Below are positions 8,810-18,218 of a stretch of DNA of 64,000 nucleotides, in pieces. The stretch spans positions 1,071,001 to 1,135,000 of the forward strand of contig NZ_CP096016.1 of the NCBI RefSeq assembly GCF_023650515.1, given 5' to 3'. The notes under the pieces were generated by a model that was not told where the DNA came from, did no database searches, and saw nothing but the letters and a program-made list of their open reading frames with translations. The DNA is from Alkalimarinus coralli (GTDB lineage: Bacteria > Pseudomonadota > Gammaproteobacteria > Pseudomonadales > Oleiphilaceae). Made by a program: the position numbers and the translations under genes. Within the stretch, counting starts at the first letter, position 1. Every line of letters begins with the position of its first letter.

Positions 8810-9556
8810 TTGAATAAGATGTTGGCAGGCGTCACCGTTTTGGCACTATCTGTGTTGTCTCTTTCTGCGGTTGCTGAGCCTGCTGGTATTCCTGCTTTAA
8901 CTATGGTCACGGAAGAGGGTGGTGAGCAAAAGTATACGGTAACTATTCAGATACTGGCGCTGATGACGGCATTAACGTTTCTTCCTGCAGCGTTAATGAT
9001 GATGACATCATTTACTCGAATTATTATCTCTTTCTCTATTCTGCGTCAGGCGCTGGGGCTGCAGCAAACCCCTTCAAACCAGATACTGATTGGTTTATCG
9101 TTATTCCTCACGATATTTATCATGACCCCTGTTCTGGAAGAGGCGAACCGAACCGCAATCCAGCCTTATCTCGATGAAACACTTGCGCCAAAGGAGGCCT
9201 TGGAAAAGGCGAGTCTCCCTTTTAGGGACTTTATGCTGGCTCAAACACGAGAGGATGACCTAAACCTGTTTGTACGAATTTCCGGTAAGACATATGAAAC
9301 ACTTGAGGATGTCTCTTTTTGGGTTTTGATGCCTGCGTTTGTAACAAGTGAGTTGAAGACGGCTTTTCAGATTGGGTTTATCTTGTTTATCCCCTTTTTG
9401 ATTATCGATATGGTGGTTGCAAGTGTATTGATGGCAATGGGGATGATGATGTTGTCGCCAATGATTATTTCGCTGCCATTTAAAATTATGCTGTTTGTAT
9501 TGGTTGACGGCTGGGCGCTTATTATTGGTACTCTCGCCGCCAGTTTCGGAATCTGA
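8810..9556 (+). CDS. fliP: FliP, flagellar type III export gate protein
   Basis: About 248 residues. A cleavable signal peptide ([20 protein letters not shown]) is followed by the conserved core: [17 protein letters not shown], a periplasmic segment, [14 protein letters not shown], and two C-terminal membrane helices with [16 protein letters not shown]. FliP forms the central export-gate ring with FliQ and FliR. TTG 8810 is chosen because GAAGGCG at 8799-8805 is well placed; ATG 8819 three codons later is the alternative. The frame is open further upstream, but that would overlap the end of fliO. Confidence 0.93.
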   Translation: MNKMLAGVTVLALSVLSLSAVAEPAGIPALTMVTEEGGEQKYTVTIQILALMTALTFLPAALMMMTSFTRIIISFSILRQALGLQQTPSNQILIGLSLFLTIFIMTPVLEEANRTAIQPYLDETLAPKEALEKASLPFRDFMLAQTREDDLNLFVRISGKTYETLEDVSFWVLMPAFVTSELKTAFQIGFILFIPFLIIDMVVASVLMAMGMMMLSPMIISLPFKIMLFVLVDGWALIIGTLAASFGI

Positions 9557-9568
9557 GGAGCGTACAGA

Positions 9569-9838
9569 ATGACCCCTGAAGTGGCAGTAGAGCTGGTACG
9601 TGAAGCGCTATACCTCATCTTATTGATGGTCACCGTTATCATTACGCCCAGCCTGGTTGTTGGTCTGATGGTGAGCGTGTTTCAGGCAGCGACCCAAATA
9701 AATGAGCAAACCCTGAGCTTCTTGCCTCGCTTATTGGTTACCCTGGCCGTCATTATTGTTATGGGGCCTTGGATGGTGCAGCGTTTGATTGAGTATTTTG
9801 AACGGCTGGTGACTAATATTCCTATGTTGATAGGCTAG
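9569..9838 (+). CDS. fliQ: FliQ, flagellar export gate protein
   Basis: An 89-residue protein with two transmembrane helices, the normal family length. It has the conserved P.L.VGL.VS.FQA.TQI.EQTL.F.P pattern at about 27-55. It is a part of the FliPQR export gate. It starts 12 bases after fliP, with GAGGAG just upstream, and precedes fliR. Confidence 0.97.
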   Translation: MTPEVAVELVREALYLILLMVTVIITPSLVVGLMVSVFQAATQINEQTLSFLPRLLVTLAVIIVMGPWMVQRLIEYFERLVTNIPMLIG

Positions 9839-9891
9839 CTCGGTGCAAGCAAATGTTTAAGTGTACCGGCTGGATAGGATCAGGGGGCTGA

Positions 9892-10680
9892 GTGGAGTTC
9901 ACTGAAGAGGTTATCTTCAACTGGATAGCAGGGCATCTATGGCCGCTGTTCAGGGTTGCCAGCTTTTTTATGATCATTCCGATTATTGGAACCCAGCTCG
10001 TTCCAGCCAGAATCAGGTTGGGCCTGGCGATGATGATCACCATACTGGTTGCCCCGCTTATTGATGTTCCCCCTATTGTGGATCCGTTGTCGTTGTCTTC
10101 AATAGGCGTGCTGATACAACAAATGTTTATTGGCAGCACAATGGGCTTTATGTTCGTGCTTTTTGTACAACTTTTCGTCGTTGCGGGCCAAATCATTGCG
10201 ATGCAGATGGGACTCGGTTTTGCCTCCATGGTTGACCCCACGAATGGTGTGTCGGTGCCTGTCTTATCACAGCTGTACCTGATTTGTGTAACGTTGTTGT
10301 TTCTGGCTACAAATGGCCACCTGGTGATGATTGAATTGTTTTTGGAGAGTTTTAGGGTTTGGCCTATTGCGGGTAGCTTGTTTACCGCTAATGGGTTCAC
10401 CCCTGAGATTCTATGGGAGATGATACACCGGATATCCTGGATGTTTGGGGCAGCATTGCTGGTTTCATTACCGGTCATAACATCGGTGCTGGTTGTTAAC
10501 ATATCGTTTGGCATTATGTCCCGAGCGTCGCCTCAGATGAACGTATTTGCATTGGGGTTTCCTATCTCACAACTATTCGGAATGTTGATCATCTGGGTTG
10601 GCTTTGTAGGATTTTTGCCTCAATTTCAGCGCTTTAGTGGTGATGTTTTTGAGTTTCTCCGACAGATGTTAGGGGTATAA
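9892..10680 (+). CDS. fliR: FliR, flagellar export gate protein
   Basis: A 262-residue polytopic membrane protein with about six helices. Conserved features are the RVASFFMIIPIIG segment near the start, GQIIAMQMGLGFASMVDP in the middle, and the late FALGFPISQLFGML. It closes the FliPQR gate. The GTG start at 9892 follows CAGGGGGC. It is followed by flhB after one base. Confidence 0.96.
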   Translation: MEFTEEVIFNWIAGHLWPLFRVASFFMIIPIIGTQLVPARIRLGLAMMITILVAPLIDVPPIVDPLSLSSIGVLIQQMFIGSTMGFMFVLFVQLFVVAGQIIAMQMGLGFASMVDPTNGVSVPVLSQLYLICVTLLFLATNGHLVMIELFLESFRVWPIAGSLFTANGFTPEILWEMIHRISWMFGAALLVSLPVITSVLVVNISFGIMSRASPQMNVFALGFPISQLFGMLIIWVGFVGFLPQFQRFSGDVFEFLRQMLGV

Positions 10681-10681
10681 A

Positions 10682-11815
10682 GTGGCTGAAGGTCAAGATA
10701 GTAGCGCTGACAAAAGTGAGGAACCCACCGCCAAACGCTTGCAAAAGTCTCGGGAGGAGGGGCAAATCCCCCGCTCGAAAGAGCTTAATACCATGGCCAT
10801 TCTCATTAGCGGTGCGGTCGGATTATTAATGTTCGGGGAAAACCTAGGCATGGCGCTGAAAAGCGTAATGCTACATAGCTTCTCGTTTCCTCGGGAAGTA
10901 CTGTTTGATATAGGTCAGATGGGGCTGTTTCTTGGACATAGCTTTTCCGAAGTGGTCTGGTCTATGGCTCCTTTTTTAACAATATTGTTGGTTGCCTCTA
11001 TTTTAGGCCCTGTTGGTCTGGGTGGCTGGTTATTTTCAACAAAAGCGCTCGCCCCGAAATTTAGTCGTTTAAATCCGGTTGAAGGCATTAAACGAATGTT
11101 TGCCTTAAAGTCACTGGTAGAGCTGGTTAAGAGTATTGCAAAAGTCGGTGTCGTTGTGACGGTTGCGCTGTTGATGCTCAATGCTTATACGGCAGAGCTA
11201 CTTGCAGTGGGTGCCGAATCTGTTATCCCGGCTATGGGGCATGCGCTTGATATTTTAGTCTGGATTGTGTTTTGGCTGGCGTGCTCAATGGTTGTTATTG
11301 CGGTCGTTGATGTGCCATTTCAGCTATACGACCACAATAAAAAGCTGAAAATGACAAAGCAGGAAGTTAAGGACGAATATAAAGATACCGAAGGGAAACC
11401 AGAAGTTAAGCAAAAAATTCGACAGCTACAAATGGAAATGGCTCAGCGCAGAATGATGCAGGATGTCCCACAAGCGGATGTCGTTATCACTAACCCAACC
11501 CATTTCTCTGTCGCATTAAAATATGATGGCGACACGATGGCTGCTCCCGTGGTTCTTGCCAAAGGTGGTGATGAGATCGCGCTTAAAATCAGAGAGATAG
11601 CCAACGAACATAAAATTGAAATTGTACAGGCTCCGCCTTTAGCACGATCAATATACTACAACTCTGAGGTGGGGGATGAAATTCCAAGTGGGCTCTATGT
11701 GGCGGTTGCACAGATTCTAGCGTATATATTCCAGCTACGGCGTTACCGCAGCGGCGCCAATCCAAAACCACAAATGCCTGATTTCCCAATACCGGATGAT
11801 CTGAAGCACGATTAA
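10682..11815 (+). CDS. flhB: FlhB, flagellar export switch protein
   Basis: A 377-residue protein. It has the N-terminal D.SEEPTAKRLQKSREEGQ signature, four transmembrane helices up to about 210, and a cytoplasmic domain with the autocleavage motif NPTH at N271-H274 in VITNPTHFSVALKYD. Cleavage lets the export apparatus switch from hook to filament substrates when FliK signals. The GTG start at 10682 lies one base after the fliR stop. A stand-alone protein like its C-terminal domain is encoded at 28480-28803. Confidence 0.97.
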   Translation: MAEGQDSSADKSEEPTAKRLQKSREEGQIPRSKELNTMAILISGAVGLLMFGENLGMALKSVMLHSFSFPREVLFDIGQMGLFLGHSFSEVVWSMAPFLTILLVASILGPVGLGGWLFSTKALAPKFSRLNPVEGIKRMFALKSLVELVKSIAKVGVVVTVALLMLNAYTAELLAVGAESVIPAMGHALDILVWIVFWLACSMVVIAVVDVPFQLYDHNKKLKMTKQEVKDEYKDTEGKPEVKQKIRQLQMEMAQRRMMQDVPQADVVITNPTHFSVALKYDGDTMAAPVVLAKGGDEIALKIREIANEHKIEIVQAPPLARSIYYNSEVGDEIPSGLYVAVAQILAYIFQLRRYRSGANPKPQMPDFPIPDDLKHD

Positions 11816-11900
11816 ACGTTGCATTGTTAGCTGCTTAACAGTGCGGTGTTAAAGTAAATTTCACGCCTTTCTTTACTTAAAACAATCCAAATCAAAAAGT

Positions 11901-11916
11901 AGGTACAGTTCCTGCT
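11901..11916 (+). promoter_or_regulatory. Candidate sigma-54 promoter upstream of flhA
   Basis: AGGTACAGTTCCTGCT has GG (11902-11903) and GC (11914-11915) ten bases apart, with a good TAC in the -24 box and CTGCT in the -12 box. It lies in the 172-base gap between flhB and flhA, about 70 bases before the flhA ATG. It would give flhA-flhF-fleN-fliA a separate RpoN-dependent start. Confidence 0.6.
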
Positions 11917-11987
11917 ATAGACATACGTATTCACTCAATTAAGTCAAAAAAACGTCATATCGTTTTTATATCCTGACCGGAATAAGT

Positions 11988-14159
11988 ATGGAACAAGCCT
12001 TCAGCGTACAGAACCTTAAAAGCCTAACTCAGGGAAACCTGGGTATTCCTGTATTGCTACTGGTTATTTTGGGCATGATGGTACTGCCCATGCCCCCCTT
12101 CCTTCTGGATCTGTTGTTTACCTTTAATATCGCGTTGGCGATTGTCGTATTGCTGGTGTGTGTATATGCCATGCGCCCTGTTGATTTTGCTATTTTCCCG
12201 ACAATATTGCTGGTCGCAACGCTATTAAGACTGGCGCTTAATGTTGCTTCTACGCGCGTGGTGTTGCTCTGGGGGCATGAAGGAGGCGATGCAGCGGGTA
12301 AAGTAATCGAGGCGTTTGGAGAGGTGGTTATTGGCGGTAACTACGCTGTCGGTCTGGTGGTATTTGCGATACTGATGATTATTAACTTTGCTGTTGTGAC
12401 AAAAGGTGCGGGCCGGGTTTCAGAGGTAAGCGCCCGCTTCACATTGGATGCAATGCCAGGCAAGCAAATGGCGATTGATGCCGACCTAAATGCCGGCCTA
12501 ATCGGGCAGGACGAAGCAAAAGCGCGTCGGGAAGGCATTGCTCAAGAAGCTGACTTCTATGGCTCAATGGATGGTGCCAGTAAGTTTGTTCGAGGTGATG
12601 CGATTGCAGGCCTGCTGATTTTGGTTATCAATATTGTTGGCGGTTTATCCATAGGCATGGTTCAGCACGATCTTGAGTTCAGCGATGCCATGCAGAAATA
12701 CTCGCTGCTAACGATTGGTGATGGCTTGGTAGCGCAGATTCCATCGTTGCTATTGTCTACTTCCGCAGCAATTATGGTGACGCGTGTCAGCACCACGCAA
12801 GACATGTCTCACCAAATGTTTGACCAGATGTTCTCTTCGCCAAGGTCTATGGCGGTTGCCTCTCTCATCTTGATTATTATGGGGTCAATTCCAGGGATGC
12901 CTCATTTCGCGTTTTTGGGGTTGGGCGTTTTGACGGCAGCAGGCGCTTACTATATTTGGTATCGCAAGAACAGAGGTCAGGTTGATGAAGGTGTGGTTAG
13001 AGCGGGGGCGCCAGGTGGCGCAGGGGCGGTTGCTCCAGGCGCTGCACCTTCTCCGGCACCTGGCGGCTCACCTCAGGCCCCGGTACCTTCGGGCGAAACC
13101 AAAGAGCTGGGCTGGGATGATGTTCTAACGGTTGACGTTGTCGGGCTCGAAGTCGGCTATCGCCTTATTCCCTTGGTCGATAAATCCCAAGGGGGGCAGT
13201 TGCTGGGAAGAATTAAGGGGGTAAGGAAAAAACTGTCTCAGGAATTGGGTTTTTTGATGCCGTCGGTCCATATCAGGGACAACCTCGACTTAATGCCCAA
13301 CGTATACCGCATTACCCTTATGGGCGTTAATCTGGCTGAGGCGGAGATTCATCCTGATAGAGAGCTTGCCATTAACCCGGGCCAGGTATTCGGGAAACTA
13401 GAGGGGATTGAGGGGAAAGACCCTGCGTTTGGTTTGGATGCTGTATGGATAGAGCCCAGCCAGAAAGATCATGCCCAGACACTGGGTTATACGGTGGTAG
13501 ACGCCAGTACGGTTGTCGCAACTCACCTTAATCAAATTCTACAAAAACATGCTCACGAATTGATTGGGCATGAAGAGGTTCAACAGTGGCTGGAGCAGCT
13601 GACAAAAGCCTCTCCGAAGCTTGGAGAAGAGCTGGTTCCGTCAACGTTGTCAGTTAGCTTGCTATTGAAAATACTGCAAAGTCTGTTGATAGAGAACGTG
13701 CCTATACGTGATATGAGAAGTATTGCCGAGGCGGTCGTGAATGTGACACCTAAAACTCAGGACCCGGTGATGTTAGTCGCTGCTGCACGGCAATCCCTTA
13801 AGAGACTGATTATTCAAAATATCTGTGGAGCGGAGAGTGAAATCCCCGTTATCACCTTAGACCCTGAACTGGAACAACTATTGCTTAAGTCTGTACAGCA
13901 AGCACAGAAAGTTGGCGCAGGGGATGATGTAGGGCTCGTTCTTGAACCGAGAATGATAGAAAAATTACAACGGTCATTGAACGATGCCGCTCAGCGCCAG
14001 GAGGTGATGGGTAAGCCACCAATACTACTGGTTTCAGCGCCATTGAGGCCCGTGCTAGCGAAGTTTGTAAGGTTTGGTATTGAGCGGTTGCATGTGCTCT
14101 CTTATCAGGAAGTGCCTGATAATAAGCAAATAACAATTGTCGCAACCGTAGGTCAGTAA
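11988..14159 (+). CDS. flhA: FlhA, flagellar export apparatus protein
   Basis: A 723-residue protein. The N-terminal half has about eight membrane helices and the conserved FHIPEP-type segment (PTILLVATLLRLALNVASTR, then VVTKGAGRVSEVSARFTLDA and MPGKQMAIDADLNAG). A Pro/Gly/Ala-rich linker (about 340-370) joins it to the large cytoplasmic nonamer-forming domain that receives chaperone-substrate complexes. Length and order are normal. It lies behind a candidate sigma-54 promoter and ahead of flhF. Confidence 0.98.
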   Translation: MEQAFSVQNLKSLTQGNLGIPVLLLVILGMMVLPMPPFLLDLLFTFNIALAIVVLLVCVYAMRPVDFAIFPTILLVATLLRLALNVASTRVVLLWGHEGGDAAGKVIEAFGEVVIGGNYAVGLVVFAILMIINFAVVTKGAGRVSEVSARFTLDAMPGKQMAIDADLNAGLIGQDEAKARREGIAQEADFYGSMDGASKFVRGDAIAGLLILVINIVGGLSIGMVQHDLEFSDAMQKYSLLTIGDGLVAQIPSLLLSTSAAIMVTRVSTTQDMSHQMFDQMFSSPRSMAVASLILIIMGSIPGMPHFAFLGLGVLTAAGAYYIWYRKNRGQVDEGVVRAGAPGGAGAVAPGAAPSPAPGGSPQAPVPSGETKELGWDDVLTVDVVGLEVGYRLIPLVDKSQGGQLLGRIKGVRKKLSQELGFLMPSVHIRDNLDLMPNVYRITLMGVNLAEAEIHPDRELAINPGQVFGKLEGIEGKDPAFGLDAVWIEPSQKDHAQTLGYTVVDASTVVATHLNQILQKHAHELIGHEEVQQWLEQLTKASPKLGEELVPSTLSVSLLLKILQSLLIENVPIRDMRSIAEAVVNVTPKTQDPVMLVAAARQSLKRLIIQNICGAESEIPVITLDPELEQLLLKSVQQAQKVGAGDDVGLVLEPRMIEKLQRSLNDAAQRQEVMGKPPILLVSAPLRPVLAKFVRFGIERLHVLSYQEVPDNKQITIVATVGQ

Positions 14160-14266
14160 TTTGACGCGTTTTCATCAAAAACAAAAAGCGCCGTCAATTA
14201 ATATGTCAGACGATCGTGTTGTCGCCGAATAATTGCGGACAACTGAAAGAATTTAGGAGAGACGCC

Positions 14267-15613
14267 ATGAAAGTAAAACGTTTTTTTGCCGCAACTATGC
14301 AAGAAGCCTTGCGCATGGTTCGTGAGGAGATGGGGGCAGATGCGGTTATTCTTTCAAACCAAAAAGTGGGTGGTGGCGTCGAGATAGTAACTGCACTGGA
14401 CTATGATGAGCAGCTAGCAATGAGTCAGGTTGAGACAATAGAAGGGCAAGATAAGGCCCCTTCACCGACTCAGGTTGGCCGAATGCAAGCAGAGCGCCAT
14501 GTTCGATTACAGGAAGAGATGGAGCGGGCGCGCGAAAAAATAAATGGTGTTAGAAATAGGCGCGCAGGTAGTGATGAACCTGTACAGCCTGTTCAAGCAA
14601 TTACTTCAGAAAAAGCAGGCGAAGCTGCAGCGCCCTCAGAACTTGAGCAGATGAAGGCTGAGTTAAGCCATCTTAAAGGGCTGCTTAATCAGCAAATTCA
14701 GAGCAGCAATGAAGCGCCAGTCGAAAGTGATGCTGATCGTTCAATTGTTAAGAATAATATTTCAGACAGGCTTTGCCGTATGGGGGTTGAGCGCTCTTTA
14801 ATCGATGCGCTGTTGCCGGGGGTAAAAAATGGAACCGATATCAGTCAAGCCTGGAATCGGGTTCTGGCTGAGTTATCCCATGTGTTGGCGGTTGAAGATG
14901 CCGAGCTAACTGACCGGGGAGGCATTTATGCATTGGTTGGACAGACAGGTGCAGGTAAGACCACAACAATTGGCAAGATGGCTGCGCGGTATGTGTTGGA
15001 GCATGGGGCTGACTCAATTGCGTTAATCACCACTGATCGATATAGAATAGCCGCGCATGAGCAGCTAATGGTCTTTGGTCGTATTTTAAATATCCCTGTT
15101 AGAGTCGTGGATGAACAAAACCCGCTGGACGATGTGCTGGAGTCGCTACAGGATAAGAAGTTAGTACTTATCGATACTGCCGGGCTTAACCACCAAGACC
15201 CTGATTGGGCTGAGCAGCTGCATGAGTTGCGTAATTCAAAATTCGATATTCAAAGTTATCTGGTTCTGTCGGCAATAACACAAACCCAGATTATGAAATC
15301 CACCTACCATTATTATAAGATGGTCGGATTGGCAGGGTGCCTGGTTACTAAGTTGGACGAGGCTGTTAGCCTGGGTGAGGTAATTAGTTTCCTTTACTTA
15401 AGCGGTTTATCGGTCGCTTATGTGACTGATGGGCAAAAAATACCCGATGATATTCATTTGGCAAAAGCGCATATCATTGTTAGCAAAGCGATTACGTTAT
15501 TTAAAGAGCAGGAAAAATTTGAAGCAGAGTTATTGTCTAATACGCAAGGCCGGATACATAATACCGGGCGCGCCAATGAGCTAACTTCAATGTATTTTGG
15601 CAACACAGCCTGA
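14267..15613 (+). CDS. flhF: FlhF, SRP-type GTPase for polar flagellum placement
   Basis: A 448-residue protein. The start MKVKRFFAATMQEALRMVRE is the conserved N-terminal basic region. A variable, charged linker (about 70-150) leads to the NG GTPase domain with P-loop GQTGAGKTTT near residue 225, DTAG in VLIDTAGLNH and TKLDE. FlhF marks the pole where the flagellum is built and brings FliF there. ATG 14267 is supported by AGGAGA at 14255-14260. It is paired with fleN, as in all polar flagellates. Confidence 0.96.
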   Translation: MKVKRFFAATMQEALRMVREEMGADAVILSNQKVGGGVEIVTALDYDEQLAMSQVETIEGQDKAPSPTQVGRMQAERHVRLQEEMERAREKINGVRNRRAGSDEPVQPVQAITSEKAGEAAAPSELEQMKAELSHLKGLLNQQIQSSNEAPVESDADRSIVKNNISDRLCRMGVERSLIDALLPGVKNGTDISQAWNRVLAELSHVLAVEDAELTDRGGIYALVGQTGAGKTTTIGKMAARYVLEHGADSIALITTDRYRIAAHEQLMVFGRILNIPVRVVDEQNPLDDVLESLQDKKLVLIDTAGLNHQDPDWAEQLHELRNSKFDIQSYLVLSAITQTQIMKSTYHYYKMVGLAGCLVTKLDEAVSLGEVISFLYLSGLSVAYVTDGQKIPDDIHLAKAHIIVSKAITLFKEQEKFEAELLSNTQGRIHNTGRANELTSMYFGNTA

Positions 15614-16086
15614 AATTAAGAACATAAAACAGTATCCTCTGCTAAACTGATGAAAAGTTTAGTTGTTTTATAGCTATCTAAGTGAATAAAATGTCTGTTT
15701 TTTGATCGAATTGGCCGATTGAGAAAACATATATCGCTTCGTTTGTGATAACAATAAAAGTAGTTTATTTCAGCTAAAGCGGTTAAGCGTTAAATAACGC
15801 TGCGGCACAAAGAACTGAATAGTTTCAGCCGAAGCATGCCTTTTCCGTTAAGAGCAATAAGATAGTCGTAATAAATGAGATCGTAGTGAATGGCACTGAC
15901 TTAAGCTTGTCATCCTCGCGAACGCGGGGATCCATAGGGTTATAGACTCCGTTCCAAATGGATTCCCGCCTGCGCGGGAATGACAGTACAGAGTCATTAT
16001 GTTTTAGGTAAGTGCCACTAAGATCGTAGTAATAAATGAGATTGTAGAAATAGAGCAAATTGCAGTAATAGGGGATAAACACCTGT
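15614..16086 (+). other. 473-base gap between flhF and fleN, carrying a repeat element
   Basis: No gene is supported. The left part (15614-15870) is AT-rich. The right part contains the inverted-repeat element at 15891-16017 and direct repeats around it. A minus-strand open frame across the element is a translation of the repeat, not a gene. The gap separates two genes that are usually close together, so the element probably came in later. Confidence 0.6.
15891..16017. repeat. MITE/REP-like inverted-repeat element, 127 bp
   Basis: Outer ends TGGCACTGACTTAA (left) and TTAGGTAAGTGCCA (right) are imperfect inverted repeats. Inside are longer arms, 15908-15935 and 15958-15985, which share the TGTCATYCYCGCG...GCGGGRATCCAT pattern in opposite orientation. 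The direct repeat AGATCGTAGT flanks it at 15878-15887 and 16021-16030, each 3 bases outside the ends, and could be a target-site duplication. Its translation on the minus strand gives the PRRRES...PRVREDD peptide that accompanies a well known dispersed proteobacterial repeat. No transposase is encoded. Confidence 0.75.
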
Positions 16087-16899
16087 ATGAGTAATTCAAA
16101 TCCAGTCCAGGTTATTGCTGTTACAGGCGGTAAAGGCGGTATTGGCAAAAGTAATGTATCGATTAACCTAGCTTTGGCGCTCTCCTCTATGGGGCGAAGA
16201 GTCGTGGTGCTTGATGCGGACTTGGGGTTGGCAAATATTGATGTTCTCTTGGGAATTACTTCGAACAGAAATTTAGCAGATGTTCTTTCAGGTGAGTGTG
16301 GCTTGCGAGATGTGATGGTCGAAGGCCCTGGGGGAATTAAAGTTGTCCCAGCTTCATCCGGGACTCAAAAAATGGTCTCCTTAAGCCCCTTGGAGCATGC
16401 TGGCTTGATTAATGCGTTTAGCGAAATCTCAGGCGATTTGGATGTATTGGTTGTGGATACAGCCGCAGGTATATCTGACAGTGTGGTTAGCTTTTTGAGG
16501 GCCGCACAGGAAATCGTTGTGGTGGTGGTTGATGAACCGACTTCAATTACCGACTCCTATGCGCTTATTAAATTACTAAACAGAGATTACGGAATTCATC
16601 GCTTTAGAGTGTTGGCTAATATGGTCAAAACACAGCAGGAAGGCCGTCACCTTTATTCAAAACTCGTTAAAGTAACAGATCGTTTTCTTGATGTTGCCCT
16701 TCAATACGTTGGTAGCATTCCATTCGATGAGGCAGTTAAAAAATCAGTTCAACGTCAGCGGGCTGTATTGGATGCTTACCCTCGTGCAAAAGCTTCACTA
16801 GCCTATAAGTCGTTAGCGCAAAAAGCGGATAGCTGGCCTTTGCCTTCGTCACCGAGAGGGCACTTGGAGTTTTTTGTTGAGCGTTTGGTGCAGGCGTAA
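16087..16899 (+). CDS. fleN: FleN/FlhG, MinD-type ATPase controlling flagellar number
   Basis: A 270-residue ParA/MinD-family ATPase. The deviant Walker A box is GGKGGIGKSN (about residues 13-22, with Ser where most have Thr). The A' box is VVLDADLGLANIDVLLG, and VVDTAAGISD is the Walker B region. FleN restrains the flagellar master activator FleQ and keeps flagella to one per pole, with FlhF. It starts at ATG 16087 and is followed by fliA after 11 bases. Confidence 0.95.
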   Translation: MSNSNPVQVIAVTGGKGGIGKSNVSINLALALSSMGRRVVVLDADLGLANIDVLLGITSNRNLADVLSGECGLRDVMVEGPGGIKVVPASSGTQKMVSLSPLEHAGLINAFSEISGDLDVLVVDTAAGISDSVVSFLRAAQEIVVVVVDEPTSITDSYALIKLLNRDYGIHRFRVLANMVKTQQEGRHLYSKLVKVTDRFLDVALQYVGSIPFDEAVKKSVQRQRAVLDAYPRAKASLAYKSLAQKADSWPLPSSPRGHLEFFVERLVQA

Positions 16900-16910
16900 A
16901 TTATTAATTT

Positions 16911-17642
16911 ATGGCATTGGTACACGGCCAAATGATGTATAGTGATTCGAATATTGAACGGGCTGATAGTCTGGTTCGGCAGCACGCGCCACTGGTGAAG
17001 CGTATCGCTTATCATCTGATGGCAAGGCTTCCGGCAAGCGTGCAGGTGGATGACCTGATCCAGTCCGGTATGATGGGGCTGTTAGAAGCCTCTAAAAAAT
17101 ATGAGCCATCAAAAGGGGCATCGTTCGAAACCTACGCCGGGATTCGAATTCGTGGTGCCATGATGGACGAAATTCGCAAAGGAGACTGGGTTCCCCGGTC
17201 TGTTCACAGAAATACCCGTAAGATATCTGAAGCGATCAAAGCGGTTGAAGACCGTGAAGGTCGTGATGCAAAAGATCATGAGGTAGCGGCAGAGCTCGAC
17301 ATGGACTTAGACGAGTATTATGCCTGTATTAAGGATAGTGCCAGTGGAAAGCTATTTAGCTTTGAAGAAATTCTGGAAGGGGGAGAGGGGGCTGTTGATC
17401 AGTTGGCTGCATCCTCTGAAACGCCTTATTCAGAATTGCAAGATGACGCGTTTAAAGAGGGGTTGGTGCAAGCAATAGCCTCACTACCCGAACGAGAACG
17501 ATTAGTGCTATCGCTCTACTATGATGAAGAGCTAAACCTTAAAGAGATTGGGGCGGTGCTTTCAGTGAGTGAATCACGAGTTAGCCAAATACACAGTCAG
17601 GCAGCATTGCGCTTAAGATCTAGGTTAATAGAGTGGCACTAA
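16911..17642 (+). CDS. fliA: FliA, RNA polymerase sigma-28 factor
   Basis: A 243-residue sigma factor. Region 2 (about 25-95) has LVKRIAYHL, DLIQSGMMGLLEA and FETYAGIRIRGAMMDE; region 3 follows, and region 4 (about 185-238) has LPERERLVLSLYY and LKEIGAVLSVSESRVSQIHS, a helix-turn-helix for the -35 box. It directs late flagellar and chemotaxis genes and is held by FlgM until the hook is finished. HsbA (1677) may interfere with that inhibition. ATG 16911 is likely; ATG 16932/16935 a few codons on is possible. Confidence 0.97.
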   Translation: MALVHGQMMYSDSNIERADSLVRQHAPLVKRIAYHLMARLPASVQVDDLIQSGMMGLLEASKKYEPSKGASFETYAGIRIRGAMMDEIRKGDWVPRSVHRNTRKISEAIKAVEDREGRDAKDHEVAAELDMDLDEYYACIKDSASGKLFSFEEILEGGEGAVDQLAASSETPYSELQDDAFKEGLVQAIASLPERERLVLSLYYDEELNLKEIGAVLSVSESRVSQIHSQAALRLRSRLIEWH

Positions 17643-17817
17643 AATTGACATGCTTATAGCTGCTTGAATTTTTTAGAAAAATGATAGCAGTTATTTTGCT
17701 TAACATTAAAAAAAACTGGATACCCGTCGAACTCAAGCTAGACTTACATTCATACCATGAGCCTGAATCGAGTTCTGGCTTGTTAAGGGTTCCAGCTTCG
17801 GCATTTTGGAGGTCGAC

Positions 17818-18204
17818 TTGGATAAAAATATGAAAATCCTGGTAGTTGATGATTTTTCGACTATGAGGAGAATTATAAAAAACCTGTTAAGAGATCTGGG
17901 CTTTACAAACGCTGATGAAGCGGATGACGGGAATACTGCATTGCCAATGCTTCAGACAGGTAAATATGACTTTCTCGTGACAGATTGGAATATGCCTGGC
18001 ATGACGGGTATCGAACTGCTTAAGGCAGTAAGAGCTGATGATAATCTGAAAGGTTTACCCGTACTGATGGTTACTGCTGAAGCGAAGCGGGATCAGATTG
18101 TTGCTGCAGCTCAGGCGGGTGTAAATGGTTATGTTGTAAAGCCGTTTACTGCGGCGGTGCTGAAAGAAAAAATTGATAAAATCTTTGAGCGTATCGATTC
18201 TTGA
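17818..18204 (+). CDS. cheY: CheY, chemotaxis response regulator
   Basis: A 128-residue single receiver domain. D11/D12, phosphoacceptor D56 in [11 protein letters not shown] in VTAEAKR and K in VVKPFT are all present. Phospho-CheY binds FliM and FliN to change motor rotation. The TTG start at 17818 gives [12 protein letters not shown], the common form in relatives, and is 5 bases after GGAGG at 17808-17812; ATG 17830 would lie too far from it. It heads the cheYZAB block and is separated from fliA by 175 bases. Confidence 0.96.
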   Translation: MDKNMKILVVDDFSTMRRIIKNLLRDLGFTNADEADDGNTALPMLQTGKYDFLVTDWNMPGMTGIELLKAVRADDNLKGLPVLMVTAEAKRDQIVAAAQAGVNGYVVKPFTAAVLKEKIDKIFERIDS

Positions 18205-18218
18205 GCGCAGGTTAGTGC

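Noticed and set aside
15714..15720. GCCGATT after flhF as a FliA (sigma-28) -10 box
   Set aside because: No TAAA-type -35 box at 11-13 bases upstream; the nearest TAAA is about 19 bases away.
15825..16148. A 107-codon minus-strand open frame with a PRRRES/PRVREDD peptide
   Set aside because: It is the translation of the dispersed inverted-repeat element and runs over the fleN start; no ribosome site or protein family.
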